Positions 1 through 12,205 of a stretch of 64,000 nucleotides of DNA are shown in pieces. The notes beneath the pieces were generated by a model that was not told where the DNA came from, searched no databases, and saw only the letters and a list, made by a program, of their open reading frames with translations. The stretch comes from Thysanoteuthis rhombus (lineage: Eukaryota; Mollusca; Cephalopoda; Oegopsida; Thysanoteuthidae). The translations under genes and the position numbers were made by a program. Location: NCBI GenBank assembly GCA_963457665.1, contig OY735237.1, positions 7,797,261-7,861,260 of the forward strand, in the 5' to 3' direction. Positions within the stretch are counted from its first letter, which is position 1. Every line of letters begins with the position of its first letter.

Positions 1-200
1 TCAAGAGAAATTATGTATTGTCTCATATATACTGTGTTAGGGGTTGATCAATGAATTACTTTTTATTTTCACTTTTTTATGGGTTGTGAACCCCAGCCCC
101 CCAAAAAAACAAGCGGGCACAAATTAGCGATCAATTAAGCATAAACCTACATGGTACAAAAAGCCTCTGACTAAAACATCTTTCAGGTGAGGGATTTTCA
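1..200 (-). repeat. Unclassified dispersed repeat, family F, copy 1 (edge-truncated)
   Basis: Family F is a roughly 430 bp dispersed repeat seen about nine times here on both strands. This copy runs antisense. It has the 'ggggttgatcaat' word and, further on, 'aagcataaacctacat', in the same order as the copies near 32.2 and 53.1 kb. No coding frame, tRNA promoter or clear terminal repeat is visible, so the class is unknown. Confidence 0.5.
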
Positions 201-1000
201 GAATACAGAACATTTTCTCTATGCATTGCTTGCGGGCTGAGTTTCAAGTTCTTACTATGAACGGTTAGGACTCGGCAGAGTCCGTATAGATAGATTCATA
301 TAAATGTCAGAACACACGAATCACCTGAACTCAGCAACAGTCTGTTGTGGGTATTGGTGATTAATAAAGTGAAAGAAATTCTACAACAGATTCAATAATT
401 GACAATATGGGATCGGTGATCCACATATAAAAATGCGTGGGCACTTCATTAAACCAACCCACATTAGCACTCCTTGGGGAGTCGAACAAATATTATCGGT
501 TCACGTCTATTTAGCAATAATAACGCAATTAGTATACGATCTGTCATCAATAAAATACATCATAACCATGGAAACATAAATGCATTGGTGATATTCTGTA
601 TCAACAAGATCTCGCTGTGATCCGACGAGAAATTAGGAGAGCCACGTCACCTGTGCACGTTGTCAGTGGACACTCTGTCTAAGTGTATCTATTTTTTTCT
701 CTTTTGTGAGTCACTCTTCTCATATTACACTTGACCAGCTTAAATAATATTTACTAGGCATGGTTTAGTTCTGCACAAGGCCAGCTCAGAGGAGATTCGG
801 TCATAGGGAAATAGTGTTAGCCAATCTCACACCAATCATCAAAAGGAAAAGCCTACCAACTTAGAAGACATTATTTCGAATACTGAGCTCAAACACAGAT
901 CGGTGGCGAATACAACCACTATATATAACTCAAGTTTTCTTTATCTAAATCCATTCACATGAACCTATACTTCGAATCTTTGCAATCATTATTTGTGAAT
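200..1000. other. AT-rich stretch, nothing recognised
   Basis: No open frame of interest, RNA-like fold or repeat shared with the rest of the window was noticed on either strand. Confidence 0.4.
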
Positions 1001-1330
1001 TTCTTGGAAAAATTAACAGGTGTCAGGACAATTTCCCTCTGATGGCAATATCCCCCGAGGAGGATTTCCATCTGAAAACATTTCCCCCCATATATTTAGT
1101 CTACAAAGCTTCACTACTATATCTGTCAATGCAATCTATTTAATCTTCTTCAGTGTTCCCCCTGTTTTATGTATAATTTATCATTATTGTACAGGGTGCA
1201 AATATTCTCTCGTTGAGGTCATCAGTTGTTTACCATGTAACCGTTTCTGGGATTTTTAATTCAAAAGTTATTTTAACATAGCATTCCAACAGTGTTAATC
1301 AAGCAAAACTTCTCTTTCACTTTCCACGAT

Positions 1331-1354
1331 TATATATATATATATATATATATA
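1331..1354. repeat. (TA)12 microsatellite
   Basis: Uninterrupted TA dinucleotides. Confidence 0.95.
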
Positions 1355-1881
1355 AGGTTTGGTTAGCTTAGAATTGCATTGCAAATTGAACACCAACAAA
1401 AATATATTAAGGGGATGAATTAAATAAGACTGCGCGTAACAAGGAGTGAATGTTAACATTTTCAGTCTTGTAGCTGTATTGGCGCAAATTGTACGTGTGA
1501 TAAATACATACACAGCCAGTAAGCCAAACCAACTTGAAAACCCATGTTGACACATTTGGTGACCATTTTGGTTGATGCTCTCTAATCTAAACATATCATA
1601 GACATGTATGCAAATTTCTTCTCTGTTTGTTTGCGCTCACGCATACAATATCAAATGAAATAAAAGAAACCATAACACCAAGAGGCACAAACAGTGCAGA
1701 AACATAAACGTGTTTGTGTAGTGGATCCTCATTCCATTATATTTTAAGCTCTACTCTAAATTGTCTTAATATTTGAAGTTGAATGTATAGAGCACTTTAT
1801 GCTTTTAACCTATCTTACATTGGATATTCCATCATGTTATATCATATAGTATTTCATCCCTGATTTATATCATATATATGT

Positions 1882-1900
1882 ATGTGTGTGTGTGTGTGTG
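1882..1900. repeat. (TG)n microsatellite
   Basis: Short TG run preceded by imperfect TA/TATG. Confidence 0.9.
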
Positions 1901-2309
1901 CATATAATGTACAGAGAAAGGATGTATATTTATATTGGTATAAATGTTTGTGTTTCAGTCCAGTCCAGTTTGCTACATATACAGGAAGATAATAAGCTTC
2001 AATTTAGATGGAAATGCATTAACCCTTTGATGGTTATTTCCTTCAGGCACAAAACAAAGCGAATTTCAAAATCTCAGCCAAATAGCTTCAGAGAATGGCA
2101 ATCAGCGTCCATTTAGAAAATGTCTATGCTTTTAGGACAAATATTTATCCCCAATACAAAATGGCGGACGCAAATCAAAAGCTGTCTTCTGTTAGAAGAC
2201 AGATGATAACTAGACTCAAATAAAATGGCTGAAAACATCCTCCATCGGAATAATTACATATCACATATTACATACATTATGTATGTGTTCGACCATGTCC
2301 ATTTTTCCT

Positions 2310-2800
2310 CCTTTCAGTCTCACCACACGATATCTCCAAAAGTCCCTAATGAACTTTGGTGAAATGCCGTGAAAGAGTACATCGTGGGGCAAGGATGAAG
2401 TGATTCAATTTTGGAGCAGATCCAAGATTTGAGCTCTGATTTACACATATTTTCCCATTTAAAAAAATTTTTTTCATAGATTCATTTATTTGCTCACGTC
2501 TGTCTACTCACCATCTCGAAAAGTTTATGATAAATTTCGATTAAATTTTATGGAAGTTTAAACCAAAGAGTACCAATAAAAATATTCAATTTTGGAGCTG
2601 ATCCAGGAATTAAGTTTTGATTTACAGATATTTTTCCATTTTTTTCTGAGATTTATGTATTTGCTCATGTCTGTTCTCTCATCATCTCAAAAAATTAATG
2701 ATAAATTTTGATCAAATTTTATGGAAGTTTGAACTATAAACTACCAATAAAGTGATTAAATCTTGCAGCGGATCAAGGAATTTGCCCCCGATTTACTTAC
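2310..2800 (+). repeat. Tandem ~170-185 bp repeat, family G, locus 1
   Basis: Three diverged monomers follow one another. The phrase 'atctc-aaaag' followed by a motif like 'gattaaattttatggaagtt' starts near 2329, 2513 and 2684. In each it is followed about 80 bp later by 'attcaattttggagc-gatcca' or close variants. The same two-part monomer is seen at 39.64 and 62.75 kb. No frame stays open through it, so it is non-coding in its present state. Confidence 0.6.
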
Positions 2801-3590
2801 AGTATAATGATTGGAAAAGTGTGTACTTCCTGAGGATTTTTAGTTCATATTGTATCAAATAAGCAAACTCCGTATAATACAACACAAAATTCTTATCGTA
2901 TGAATGAATTAGTAAATCATGTAGCTCTTATTGATTCCAGTCATCTGTTGTTCATAAGTCGTCAGTATATCTCAGTTCAAATCAAGAAACAACATTAGGC
3001 ACAAAAACCATAATGCAAATCTAATTTGGGTAATTTTTATGTGTATAGCAGTGAACAAATTAGGAGCAAATCAGTCTTCAGTAATTATATAACAATGATA
3101 CGACACAGAATTAACTAATGTACCCGAATCTCTCGTAGAGATTCTTAATTAATTGAAAGTTCTGTACAAAATCAAGTATAGACAAAATTAGACCATGCAT
3201 GGTTAGAAACAATTACTTAGAGTGTGTATATAATGGATGCTGTATGTGGTTTAAGGGTAAGGGTTAGCTGTAGAGCACGTTCAATCTATTGTTTGAAGGA
3301 AGATCTCGGTTGCTAGAACGCGCACATTTCAGTTAACCAAGTATCACCTATACATTTGAACGGGTGATGTACCGCTCAAAGGCTCAAGCCAAATATTATA
3401 AACAGAAACACTTGTATACCACTGTGATTGATATACGCAAATATATTTTAGTCGCCACTTCATTTTGTCGCACTCAGGACATTTCTAATCATAATGTGAG
3501 GGTATTTGGTTCCTGGATTGTGCTTTTTTCATTTTTCTCTCATTCCTTATGGTTCAAATACTTTGATTCACTTATTCAGACATTCTGTGC
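2800..3590. other. AT-rich stretch, nothing recognised
   Basis: No feature is supported. The short open frames at 3364-3694 match nothing I recognise. Confidence 0.35.
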
Positions 3591-3595
3591 TCTTG

Positions 3596-3672
3596 GATAA
3601 TGTAATGGTTATCACGACTGCTTCACGCGCCGAAAGTATCAGATGTGATTCCCAGTTTGAACGAACAGTGTC
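3596..3672 (+). repeat. tRNA-Val-like SINE head or tRNA pseudogene
   Basis: The sequence reads like a tRNA-Val gene. It has an A-box-like 'gtaatggttatcac', then an anticodon region around 'gcttcacgcg' (CAC in the loop), then 'gattcccag' where the B box is expected. The anticodon and T stems are not fully paired, and the downstream ~150 bp is not tRNA. It is therefore more likely the promoter head of an old tRNA-derived SINE than a working tRNA. Confidence 0.4.
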
Positions 3673-3960
3673 GAACGCTCTCCGTAAAGACTAATTTCTC
3701 TCTGCAATCGGTAATCAATCGGGTACTTTCTAAGCTGTGTGATCAGAGTAAAGGTATCTTTCAGGTTGATTATTGTTGCCTCGCCGGAATAAACATGAAA
3801 AGCTAAGACAAGAACGTACGTGACAAATTCAGAAAGAAGGAAAATTCTTATCCTGCTAAAGAGGTTGGGCCTTTCATTTTGTAAGAAAGAAATCCTGATC
3901 TTGATCAGCTTTGATACTTGCAGAAGCCACAAAGCTGACTCATGCAAGGGAAGTGGGGAC
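3672..3960. other. Possible SINE body, unclassified
   Basis: Sequence downstream of the tRNA-Val-like head and before the RTE fragment. It may be the SINE body, but no second copy was found here to define its end. Confidence 0.25.
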
Positions 3961-4400
3961 TTACTCACCGACCATATGTATCCCCCTGATAGTCACTTAT
4001 GGAGCTGAAACGTGGACCCTAACCAAGAGACAAGCCTGCAAACTGAGAAGTATGCAACGTGCACATGGGAGAATCATGCTCAACATCATATAGAGGGGTC
4101 ACAAGACAGCACAATATATCAGAAAGAAAACAGGTGATCGAGACATCATAGAATTCACTAGAAAACTCAAATGGCAATCGACTTGTCATGTTGCAATAAT
4201 GACAGACAACTGGTGGACATCACAACTCACAACATGAATCCCCAGAGATCACATACGAAACCGAGGCCAACAAAATCCAAGATGGAGAGATGAACTAGAT
4301 ATATTCAGAAAATACTGGCCCTGCGACACTCATGATAGAGAAATGTGGTAGACCCTGGATGCCATCGATGGATGCTAAAAGATTGACGATGAAACCTGAT
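3960..4400 (+). pseudogene. RTE-type LINE fragment, 3' end of ORF2 (copy R1)
   Basis: This encodes the domain after the reverse transcriptase of an RTE-clade non-LTR retrotransposon. The translation contains 'VTYGAETWTLTKRQACKL' at about 3990-4045, then 'RAHGRIMLNI' and a stop at 4091. Beyond the stop the reading continues with 'HKTAQYIRKKTGDRDI', 'TDNWWTSQLTTWIPRDH' and 'RWRDELDIFRKYWP' in shifted frames. These match the family's usual C-terminal pattern. The fragment ends with a 'ctaaaagattgacgatga' tail that recurs in the other copies. It is 5'-truncated and frame-broken, hence dead. Confidence 0.75.
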
Positions 4401-5205
4401 AAACGTGTCAAAGGTCGATAACATTAGAAAGAAAGCCATTGCTGTGAATTTGAGCCATTTTAATCCGATTTATTTAAGAATAAAACTTTTTTCCATAATG
4501 ATCCAGGTTGGTAAAGCATCCCCCAACCAAGAAAAAAAAAATCAAAAAGATGTATGTTGGGTCAATAAGTTTGTAGTCTTCCACAGAATTTTTAGCTGAA
4601 TTTTGAATAGAAATTTTCACTGAATGATTTTCGATCTTGGTGATGAATAGTCGCCTCTGGATTGAGTGTATTTACAAAGAAGGGGTTCAAGTTAGCAAAT
4701 AAGTATTTGTTGTGTAAAACAAAAGTTTTTTTTTATTTTATGAGCTTAATTATAGACATACAATTATTATATTCTGATGCCACAAGTTGATATTCGAGCC
4801 AAAGTAAAAAGACAGAATTACAAATGCTGATTTTGAAGGCTTGCCTTCCTTAAACAACACAATAGCAGAGCAAAAGTTATACTCATTGGGTAATTGATCA
4901 AGATAGAATCATCAAGAGTTCCATATCTGGGGGTACTTATCCAGAAGGGCAATTTTTCAAGGGACAGTTGATCTAATACCGCCGTATTAAGCTAACTTTA
5001 GTGTCTATCAAAGACGCTCTTCTCATGTTATAAAACCCTTTTGTTGTGTACGACATCCCTGTCTTTACCGACCTCAGTTGACGATCTTCTCTGATCAAAT
5101 AGACTGAATCATAAGATCAGCGTTATTCAAGTAACTGTAGTGTCCTTACATAAAGACTTCAGCCGCCCCTGTTTAGGATTCACATATCAAATAACTACTT
5201 GCTCG
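4400..5205. other. AT-rich stretch with a mariner-TIR-like word
   Basis: The only notable word is 'tgttgggtcaataagtttgt' near 4555. It resembles the outer end of a mariner element and the minus-strand reading near 37.38 kb ('ggtgggtcaatagtcattt'). No partner inverted repeat was found nearby, so this is only a hint of a solo terminal repeat. Confidence 0.25.
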
Positions 5206-5420
5206 GCCCGCTCAGAATTGTGAAATAAATCTAGAGTGGTGTCACGCATTTCATCATATGCGTTTTCCCCGTAGCTATAGGGATGGATTGACTTATGCCT
5301 TTCCCAAGGTTATCAGTGAGAAGTTGATATAAACTATCCCAGCCGGAGTTTGAACCTGGCCAGTCGGGTCAGTAGAACTCTGGATTTGTTTCGGGAGGTT
5401 TAATAGGCAGAGGTTTTTTT
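5205..5420 (-). repeat. tRNA-derived SINE, family S, copy 1
   Basis: On the minus strand a B-box-like 'aggttcaaactccggctg' is followed by a body containing 'accttgggaaaggcat'. The same B-box plus 'gggaaa-gcatg' body is seen near 26.1 and 47.7 kb. The A-box half is decayed. A tRNA-derived SINE transcribed by Pol III is the natural reading. Confidence 0.5.
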
Positions 5421-7178
5421 TATGTGTGAGTAAATGCTCAGTGCAAGGACATTCAGGTTATCATTCAGACGCTTCTTCACAGAACACATCGATCTGATTT
5501 AGCAGGGAAAAAATGGAGAGAATCTAGTGCGTCTCCTGTGAACCAAACTTACTTTGAGGTAAGATTCACAATGAAAGAACGCTGCGGAAATACGGCGCTC
5601 TCCATAGCCAAATTGGTTAAAGAAAAATGACCCCAGTTATAGCCTTTGTTTTACGTCATTTGAACTTGTAGTCTTCAAAGAAAGGAGCGGGGAAACGAAA
5701 TATCTCCCATAATGTATGAAATGGTGTTGCCAGGCAAAATGAAATATAAAAGGTAAAGAAGAGAAGAAATTATGAGAAAATCTGAAAAAAGAGGGAAAAT
5801 TGCCGATAACAATGGATTCCAAGATCGCCGACAGATGTGAGCGTCTGTGCCAAATTATTGGTATTTCCAAAGAGACAACGACGATCAACACTTCGCCATT
5901 ATCACCTATCGACTGTCAGAAGTGTCATTACTCAAACAGCAACAGATAAAAACGAACTATTGGGTTTCGGGAAGAAGATGGAAGCGTAATCTCTTGTTCT
6001 TTTTATACTTTTATTAGAATCAGTGAAGGTGTTGGTTGGTTGAGTGAGCTACAGGACGGAGAATGGACTTACCGAACCGCGTTCAAACACTGGCTGAGAC
6101 GGTTTCATGTTCATTTTGTACAAATACCCACAAGGAAGAAGTAAATCTATTTCTCTCCCATCTATAAGTTAAAAAAAAAGTACAGGGCAAAATGAACGAC
6201 GCTCATTTGACTTCACATTGCGTTAAATGCACACTTAACAATTGAGTAGCAATGTAAAATATCGAGCTGAATCCGTTGCTAGCGTAAGGGCACTGCTTAC
6301 CTATTATACTAATTGAAAATGGGCTGATATATATGATATCTTCACATTATTATTAGGATACGTTTCAAGTGTTACACCCTGAAAGACCCAGCCTAAAGAG
6401 TAACTGTTTACAAAAAATCTAACAGGAAAGTCCTGAAGAATAGGAACGGCCAGTACGATAAGAGCTACCCTGGAAAGAAGTGAGAAAACAATCAAGCTAT
6501 CCTAAAGAATAGCATCAGGTCATGCATATCTATATGTATATACATATTATGTTAACGTAGGTTAGATATGATGAAAATAAGAATTTAAAAAATCCTATAT
6601 CTAACCCTAACATAATTTTGAATATGTAGCTGTTTGGAGCCGTAGCGCTGTCTTTCCTCCTTGTGCATTTCCCCTAAAATGTATTGTTATCACGTAGCTT
6701 TTCCTATGCTCGGTTTAAGAAAGTATTACAGATTGTCACTTAGCTATTTTTTATGCACAGCTCAAATAAAGTATTATCATTTCTTACCGAGTACTTTCGT
6801 AGTACCTTTTTGTCGTTAGTTATTCAAAAAAGCACCAAAGTAAATCACGTGATGCAACTGTTCAAAATACTAAGTGACTTTCATGCCAGGGAGGGCGTAT
6901 GGAACATCTTCTCTTGTATCAACACGATAAAAAAAGGTTGTTGATAATATAAATACGAGTAAATAAAGTCTGTGTAACAATATAATTCGTTTGGCCATTA
7001 GGTATATAGACGAACATAGTTTTTAAAAAAAAGTCAAATGACTTTTTTACTTTCGAAAACATATTAACAGATTTATATAAAAAAAAATAATAAAAATACT
7101 CTTAAAAAACGTGAGAGAGGGAAACTTGATGAATTGATTCCTTAAAAGCCCTATATATTTCAACCTTCTCAGAAATTA
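5420..7178. other. AT-rich stretch, nothing recognised
   Basis: No gene, RNA or shared repeat is supported. A weak A-box-like 'tagccaaattggttaaag' near 5606 has no matching B box. Confidence 0.35.

Positions 7179-7233
<55 letters not shown>
7178..7233. repeat. (TA)n microsatellite
   Basis: About 54 bp of uninterrupted TA. Confidence 0.95.
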
Positions 7234-7236
<3 letters not shown>

Positions 7237-7649
7237 ATAACTAGATAAATCTGTAGTTATGCATGTGGACGTTCGTAAAAAAATCGTGTCAAACTTGGGA
7301 AAGTGAACAGCACACACGAATCAAATGTAGTATGGACTTACGCCAATCGAAGTTTATGGAAACCGAATTTCCAGATACGAATATAAGTTATTTATTTATA
7401 ATCGTGGTGATATTTCACCGCAGACGGCTTTGACAAACCGAGGGTGATGAAATGATGGCAGAGAATCCAGAGAAACAAAACGGGGAATGGGGATTCTTAT
7501 CTGTGTGACTCTGTCTATGTCTGACATATATACCGTCATAACAGTTCTTTTATCAGACTGCATAAAGACTCGGAGACTTTTCAGATCGAAAAAAGGGGTA
7601 TCATAAGATGATATCAGCTCACCTGAATTCTTCACAGCCAACTTCGAGA

Positions 7650-8465
7650 TGACTTCTAGAAGCTAGACTGGGAAAATAAAGGCACCAGAATAGTCAGTGA
7701 AAGCCTGAGCAATCCAAAATATGTAAATGACACCGTCCTCTTTACTGACATCCAACAATGCAAGACATACTGATCAGAGAAGGTTTGAAAGTTTGTATTT
7801 ACATGAACTTCAGTAAACCATGTACACTCATCATGTTGAAGACAAACACACAACAATCAAAATCGAGCAAGCAGACCACAATATCAACCTAAAACAACTA
7901 ATGTCAATGAAATTTCATCTAAAGATGAAATTAAGCAAAGAAACAGTCTTTGATGACAGACTTTCGATGGAGAAAGCTCAATCTTCTAGAACAAGAAAAT
8001 CCATGTTCTAAAAAGGGGATTTACAACCAATGCATTCTCCCAATAGTCACCAATAGAGCTGAAACATAGAACCAAGAGACAAAACTGCAAACTGAGGGGC
8101 ATGCAACATGCACAGGAGAGAATCATGCTCAACATCAGATAGAGGGATCACAAGACAGCACAGTGTATTAGTAGGAAACAAGAGTCAGTGATATAATACA
8201 ATCCATTAGAAAAGTCAAATGTTAATGGGGTGATCAAGTTTCAAGAATGTCAGACATCTGCTGGACATCATGACTCACAATGTGGATCCCAAGAGATCTC
8301 ATGCAAAACTGTGGTCGGTAGAATATAAGATGATGATACGAACAGGACAAGTTCAGAAAGTATTGGCCCCGTGACATCAATGATAGAGAGGTCTTACGAA
8401 TCTAGGGGCAGATCTATATCAAACGACGGACGCTGCAAGGCTGCTGCTGATGAATGATCTAAATA
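7650..8465 (+). pseudogene. RTE-type LINE fragment with decayed YADD box (copy R2)
   Basis: The 5' part encodes the reverse transcriptase palm motif, read as 'GTRIVSESLSNPKYVNDTVLF' in two pieces: GTRIVSESLSNP, then KYVNDTVLF. The catalytic YADD/FADD box is YVND at 7720-7731, so the first aspartate is lost and the enzyme would be dead. From about 8025 the C-terminal domain follows ('gagctgaaacatagaacc', 'agagaatcatgctcaacatc', 'ctggacatcatgactcac'). The tail 'acgacggacgctgcaaggctgctgctgatga' is the 3' end (8424-8456). Many stops and frame changes are present. Confidence 0.7.
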
Positions 8466-8569
8466 TCCGTTATAGAGCATGTATATCTGTATAAGAATCT
8501 CTGTGGCATATAAGTATTTGAATACTTTTGAAACCTCGCTCAAAAAATGATTCATCAGAAGTTATAAGA

Positions 8570-9010
8570 TCTAACCAAAAGATAGGCTCTCAAACTGAGA
8601 GCTATGCGATTTCTACTGGGAAAGATGATTGTTGTCACAACAGGGAGAGATCACAAGACAGTGAATCACATTAGAAAAACAAACAGGGATGAGAGATATA
8701 GAATCCATTAGAAAACTCAAATGGCTATTGGTAGTCAATGTTCCAAGTACGTCAGACAACTGTCGGACACCACGACGTACATTGTGGAGCCCCATGGACC
8801 ATGAACGAATTTGTGGTCAATAAAAAAAATGAGATGCTCGACAATTTGGACACGATCAGAAAGTATTATTTCCTCGACAGTCTGACGAATTACTTGGAAG
8901 GTCCGTCCAATTTTGGACATTTAAAGGTTGATGATGATGAGAAAGAGGTTTATATCGTATCAAAGAAAACCCATATCGGCATTCCATGATAGAGAGCGAT
9001 ATGAAAGTAA
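8570..9010 (+). pseudogene. RTE-type LINE fragment (copy R3)
   Basis: A second copy of the same 3' domain lies just downstream of R2, in the same direction. It shares 'ctaaccaaaagataggctctcaaactgag', 'gggagagatcacaagacagt', 'ccattagaaaactcaaatgg' and 'cagaaagtatt' with the other copies, but is much more diverged past 8800. Two adjacent same-strand copies could be a local duplication or two insertions. Confidence 0.55.
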
Positions 9011-9246
9011 TAGCTCGCCTAGATACGCTGCTGGAATAAATCACAAAAACCAAATACATGTGGCCAGTCACGTGAGTATATAAAGGAGAATCAGTAATGG
9101 AACTGATAAAAAAAAAGTCTTAGTCCTGTTATTTTGTGTTAATGTATTTGGGAAGGAGAAAAATAAAGAATTCTTTTACTTTACCTGGAGCTAGTTATTC
9201 TGGTCTTGTATTGTTATTAACAGGGGAATAGTATCTGTTTTTCCCA

Positions 9247-9323
9247 GTCATATATATATGTGTGTGAAAGCATATGTATACAGGTATATATGTATATACA
9301 TGCATCTAAAAGTATATGCATAC

Positions 9324-9391
<68 letters not shown>

Positions 9392-9518
9392 TTATATATG
9401 TATATACTTTTATATACATTCATACATTTTCATGCATATACCATTATATATGTATACACATGTATATTCATATATACATGTATATATATATACTTATAAA
9501 CAAATATATATATATTTG

Positions 9519-9575
<57 letters not shown>
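9247..9575. repeat. Compound (TA)n/(CATA)n microsatellite block
   Basis: Two pure TA runs (about 9336-9390 and 9520-9575) are separated by imperfect TATG/CATA/TACA sequence. Both strands give long Tyr-Ile open frames (9217-9674), which are artefacts of the repeat. Confidence 0.95.
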
Positions 9576-9578
<3 letters not shown>

Positions 9579-9659
9579 CCCGGCACGGCATTCCAGGCGA
9601 AGAGCATATGGTTGAGGGAATGCGTGTAATAGGTTTGCAAATTTCCTTTTTGACATTAT

Positions 9660-12178
9660 TAATCTTATTAACAACCCTTTTAATGTAACAGAATTATTTT
9701 ATACGCCATTAAATTTTATCTTAATGTTAGTGTGTGCTGTACAAAGCACCAGGGTGCCGTAACCACAATCAGAAAGAAAGCTCATACTACTCATCATATG
9801 TTGATATGCTCACCAGCTCTTTCAATAACACAGGTCAACAGCAATTTTTCATCAGGCATGTAATGTAGCTCGGAATGCAGATAGATCTACATTCAGGAAA
9901 TGTTATCAGTTGTTTTATATTAAGTCTATTTCTCATGATGAGATGGAGGCCTTATGTTAGGATATAGCTCTTATAGATTACCATAGCGGGTCCAAAGCTC
10001 AACGTTTGTATATATTATACTTGGTGATTTTGATTTTTTGTATTGAAAGGTTTTGACTGATACAAAAATCTTGTTTTCATATAACCTCTGCTTATATTGT
10101 TTCAGGTTCAGTAGGGCTGAGAACAAAGGGTGTATGTAGATTAAATATGGAGTGTGCTAGAGTGAAACGATCACTCAGTTTGTTAATTGTGTCAAAAATC
10201 AGTCTAAAAAGTTGTATTGCATCCTTAATATGAAAGAAGGTTCAATTTTGTTGACCAGTGTGATTGGTTTTACGTTGGGAATTTTGCCTCACATACTGCA
10301 CATGCGTGATCGGATACCATAATTACAATGACAAATGGGTAAAAACGCGGGAAAAACATTAAAACTTTGATAGACCGTAAATCATTGGTTCTTTCATATA
10401 ATTTAGCTGCGTTTTGTCTTCAGTATTTTTTTGTATTTCTATTGTTCTGAAGTTGAAAATATTATCCGCTCTACAACAAAAAACGATTTATGAAACACGG
10501 AATGGTTTTTTTCCTTTTTTTTTTATCAATTTTTATTCCATCTTACTTGCTATCAGTGATATTTTTTGTATTTTGGATTTATTCGTATTTGCAGGAAAAA
10601 ATATTCCACCAGGAAGATGATTCTGTTTCTAGAATATAAAGACATGATGACAGAATCTCTGAATCATCTCCATGAACTGTAAACCGCAAAAAATATATTT
10701 TTGTTCGAAAAAACAAAAATATGCAATGAAATACGAAAGCTCATAAACATTATTCCCTCTTTCTTTTTATTCCCAACCAAATCAGATTGTGACATCAATA
10801 AAGAAAAATCCGAGCATATCAACTGGGAATTCTTTCTTTTTTTTTCTTTTGCTGATATAGAATCTGGCTTCCATTGGACCACTTGAAATATGAACGTGGC
10901 TTCCAAATGGAGCCATTTGCACAAAGGCTCTTTTTATCAGAGAGAATATATGAGTGTGATGGCAACTGTCTTTCCTTTTGCCTTAAATCTTCTACTGACG
11001 TTGGTGTTCAATGCAGAGTTTTTTAAAAAGATGAATGTCTTGCCCAAGTATGAACAAAATTATTTAGGGGGTGAATAAAACTGGATGGGATGGTTGAAAG
11101 GTGAACGATAAATATATCTATATTTTTTCAATACTTGAAAAAACATTGCCTTTAAAATGTTCCTAAACTCTTATTTATTTTAAATGGTAGTGGAGCCGGA
11201 AACTATAAGTATTTTAGATGGGTCCACACATCTCTATTAGACGCTTTCCTATCGGTCGGTCAAAGTTATGTTAAACAATAAAAATAGGAAAGAAGAGAAG
11301 AAATGTGAAAAAAACGAAACACGCAGCCCGATCGATTTTCTATCTACCATGTAATGACGTCGTAATACTAAATCTGATGCCAGCATTTTTGTTTTGATAG
11401 AAACCAAAAAAAACGGCCAAACCATACCAAAATTGCTATTTGCGATTTTGATTGAAAGTAATTCTAGCAGAATATTCCCATATCGCAATATTTTACTAGT
11501 ATGGAAATTAATTGAACCAAAGAAAGACTACTTGATTTTCTTCACCTTCTTCCTCCTACTACCACGGATCGTGAACGTGTCATTGAACTCATGGTTCTTG
11601 TACTCTCTATGTATGGTTTTCAAATTTCAAAATAGCAGGACATTTAGGAAATGTACTGTAAGGAAATCTTCAAGTGAAGATCAGATCATTATACAAAATA
11701 GATTTCATATAGAATTATATTATACACCAGAAGAATCAAGAAAAAATGATAAAAACGAGAAATGATTCATGATCATACTAATAATAATTGGCAAAGACAA
11801 AAGTCAACTGTATCATTAATCATTACCAAACACCTACTGAGATGAGTTTATATTCCTAAGCTAAATATAATGACGAGTTCGGACTTCCGGTCAAGATTAA
11901 AAAGTGAACAGTTCAAAATGGTGGAAAACGAGAGACAGATTCTATCCATACGTCATCAATCAACAAAAGGAAGAAAGAAGGAGGGGAAAAGAATGGGGGG
12001 GGGTGAATTAAGAAGAGAGAGAGAGAAGAGAAATAAAAAGAGGAAAAGGTAATGGAAGGCTATGGACGCTAGGGTGAATTATCTGGTGTCACTAAACAGA
12101 TATTTTTATTTTTCATTTGATTTGATTACTTTTCTTTTTTTTAGTAGAAGTAACCCATAGTGGAACATTGAAATTTCG
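9660..12178. other. AT-rich stretch, nothing recognised
   Basis: Several open frames up to 123 codons occur (for example 11394-11765) but resemble no family I know and have low-complexity composition. No splice-consistent gene model is visible. Confidence 0.35.
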
Positions 12179-12205
12179 CACACACACACACACACACACA
12201 CACAT
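12179..12205. repeat. (CA)n microsatellite
   Basis: About 13 CA units. Confidence 0.95.

Larger units (their letters stand above)
1000..2070. repeat. Dispersed repeat cluster (family P) with microsatellites
   Basis: Several segments reappear elsewhere. 'ctgtcaatgcaat' at about 1123 recurs at 59158. 'tcatcagttgttt' near 1220 recurs near 18225. 'acattggatatt' at 1817 recurs at 17971. The segments occur in different order in the copies and are joined by (TA)n or (TG)n tracts, so this is probably a decayed, microsatellite-rich repeat. A short family F piece lies at 1480-1570. The short open frames at 1020-1259 and 1886-2116 fall inside it and look like chance. Confidence 0.35.

Noticed and set aside
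5600..5700. tRNA-like A box 'tagccaaattggttaaag'
   Set aside because: No B box or tRNA fold at the expected distance.
9217..9674. Long open frames on both strands rich in Tyr and Ile
   Set aside because: They are (TA)n and (CATA)n microsatellite translated in different frames. The same applies to frames at 15157-15381, 19889-20100, 38649-39315, 43791-44027 and 56251-56602.
11394..11765. 123-codon plus-strand frame
   Set aside because: Lys/Phe/Ile-rich with no recognisable motif; expected by chance in AT-rich DNA.
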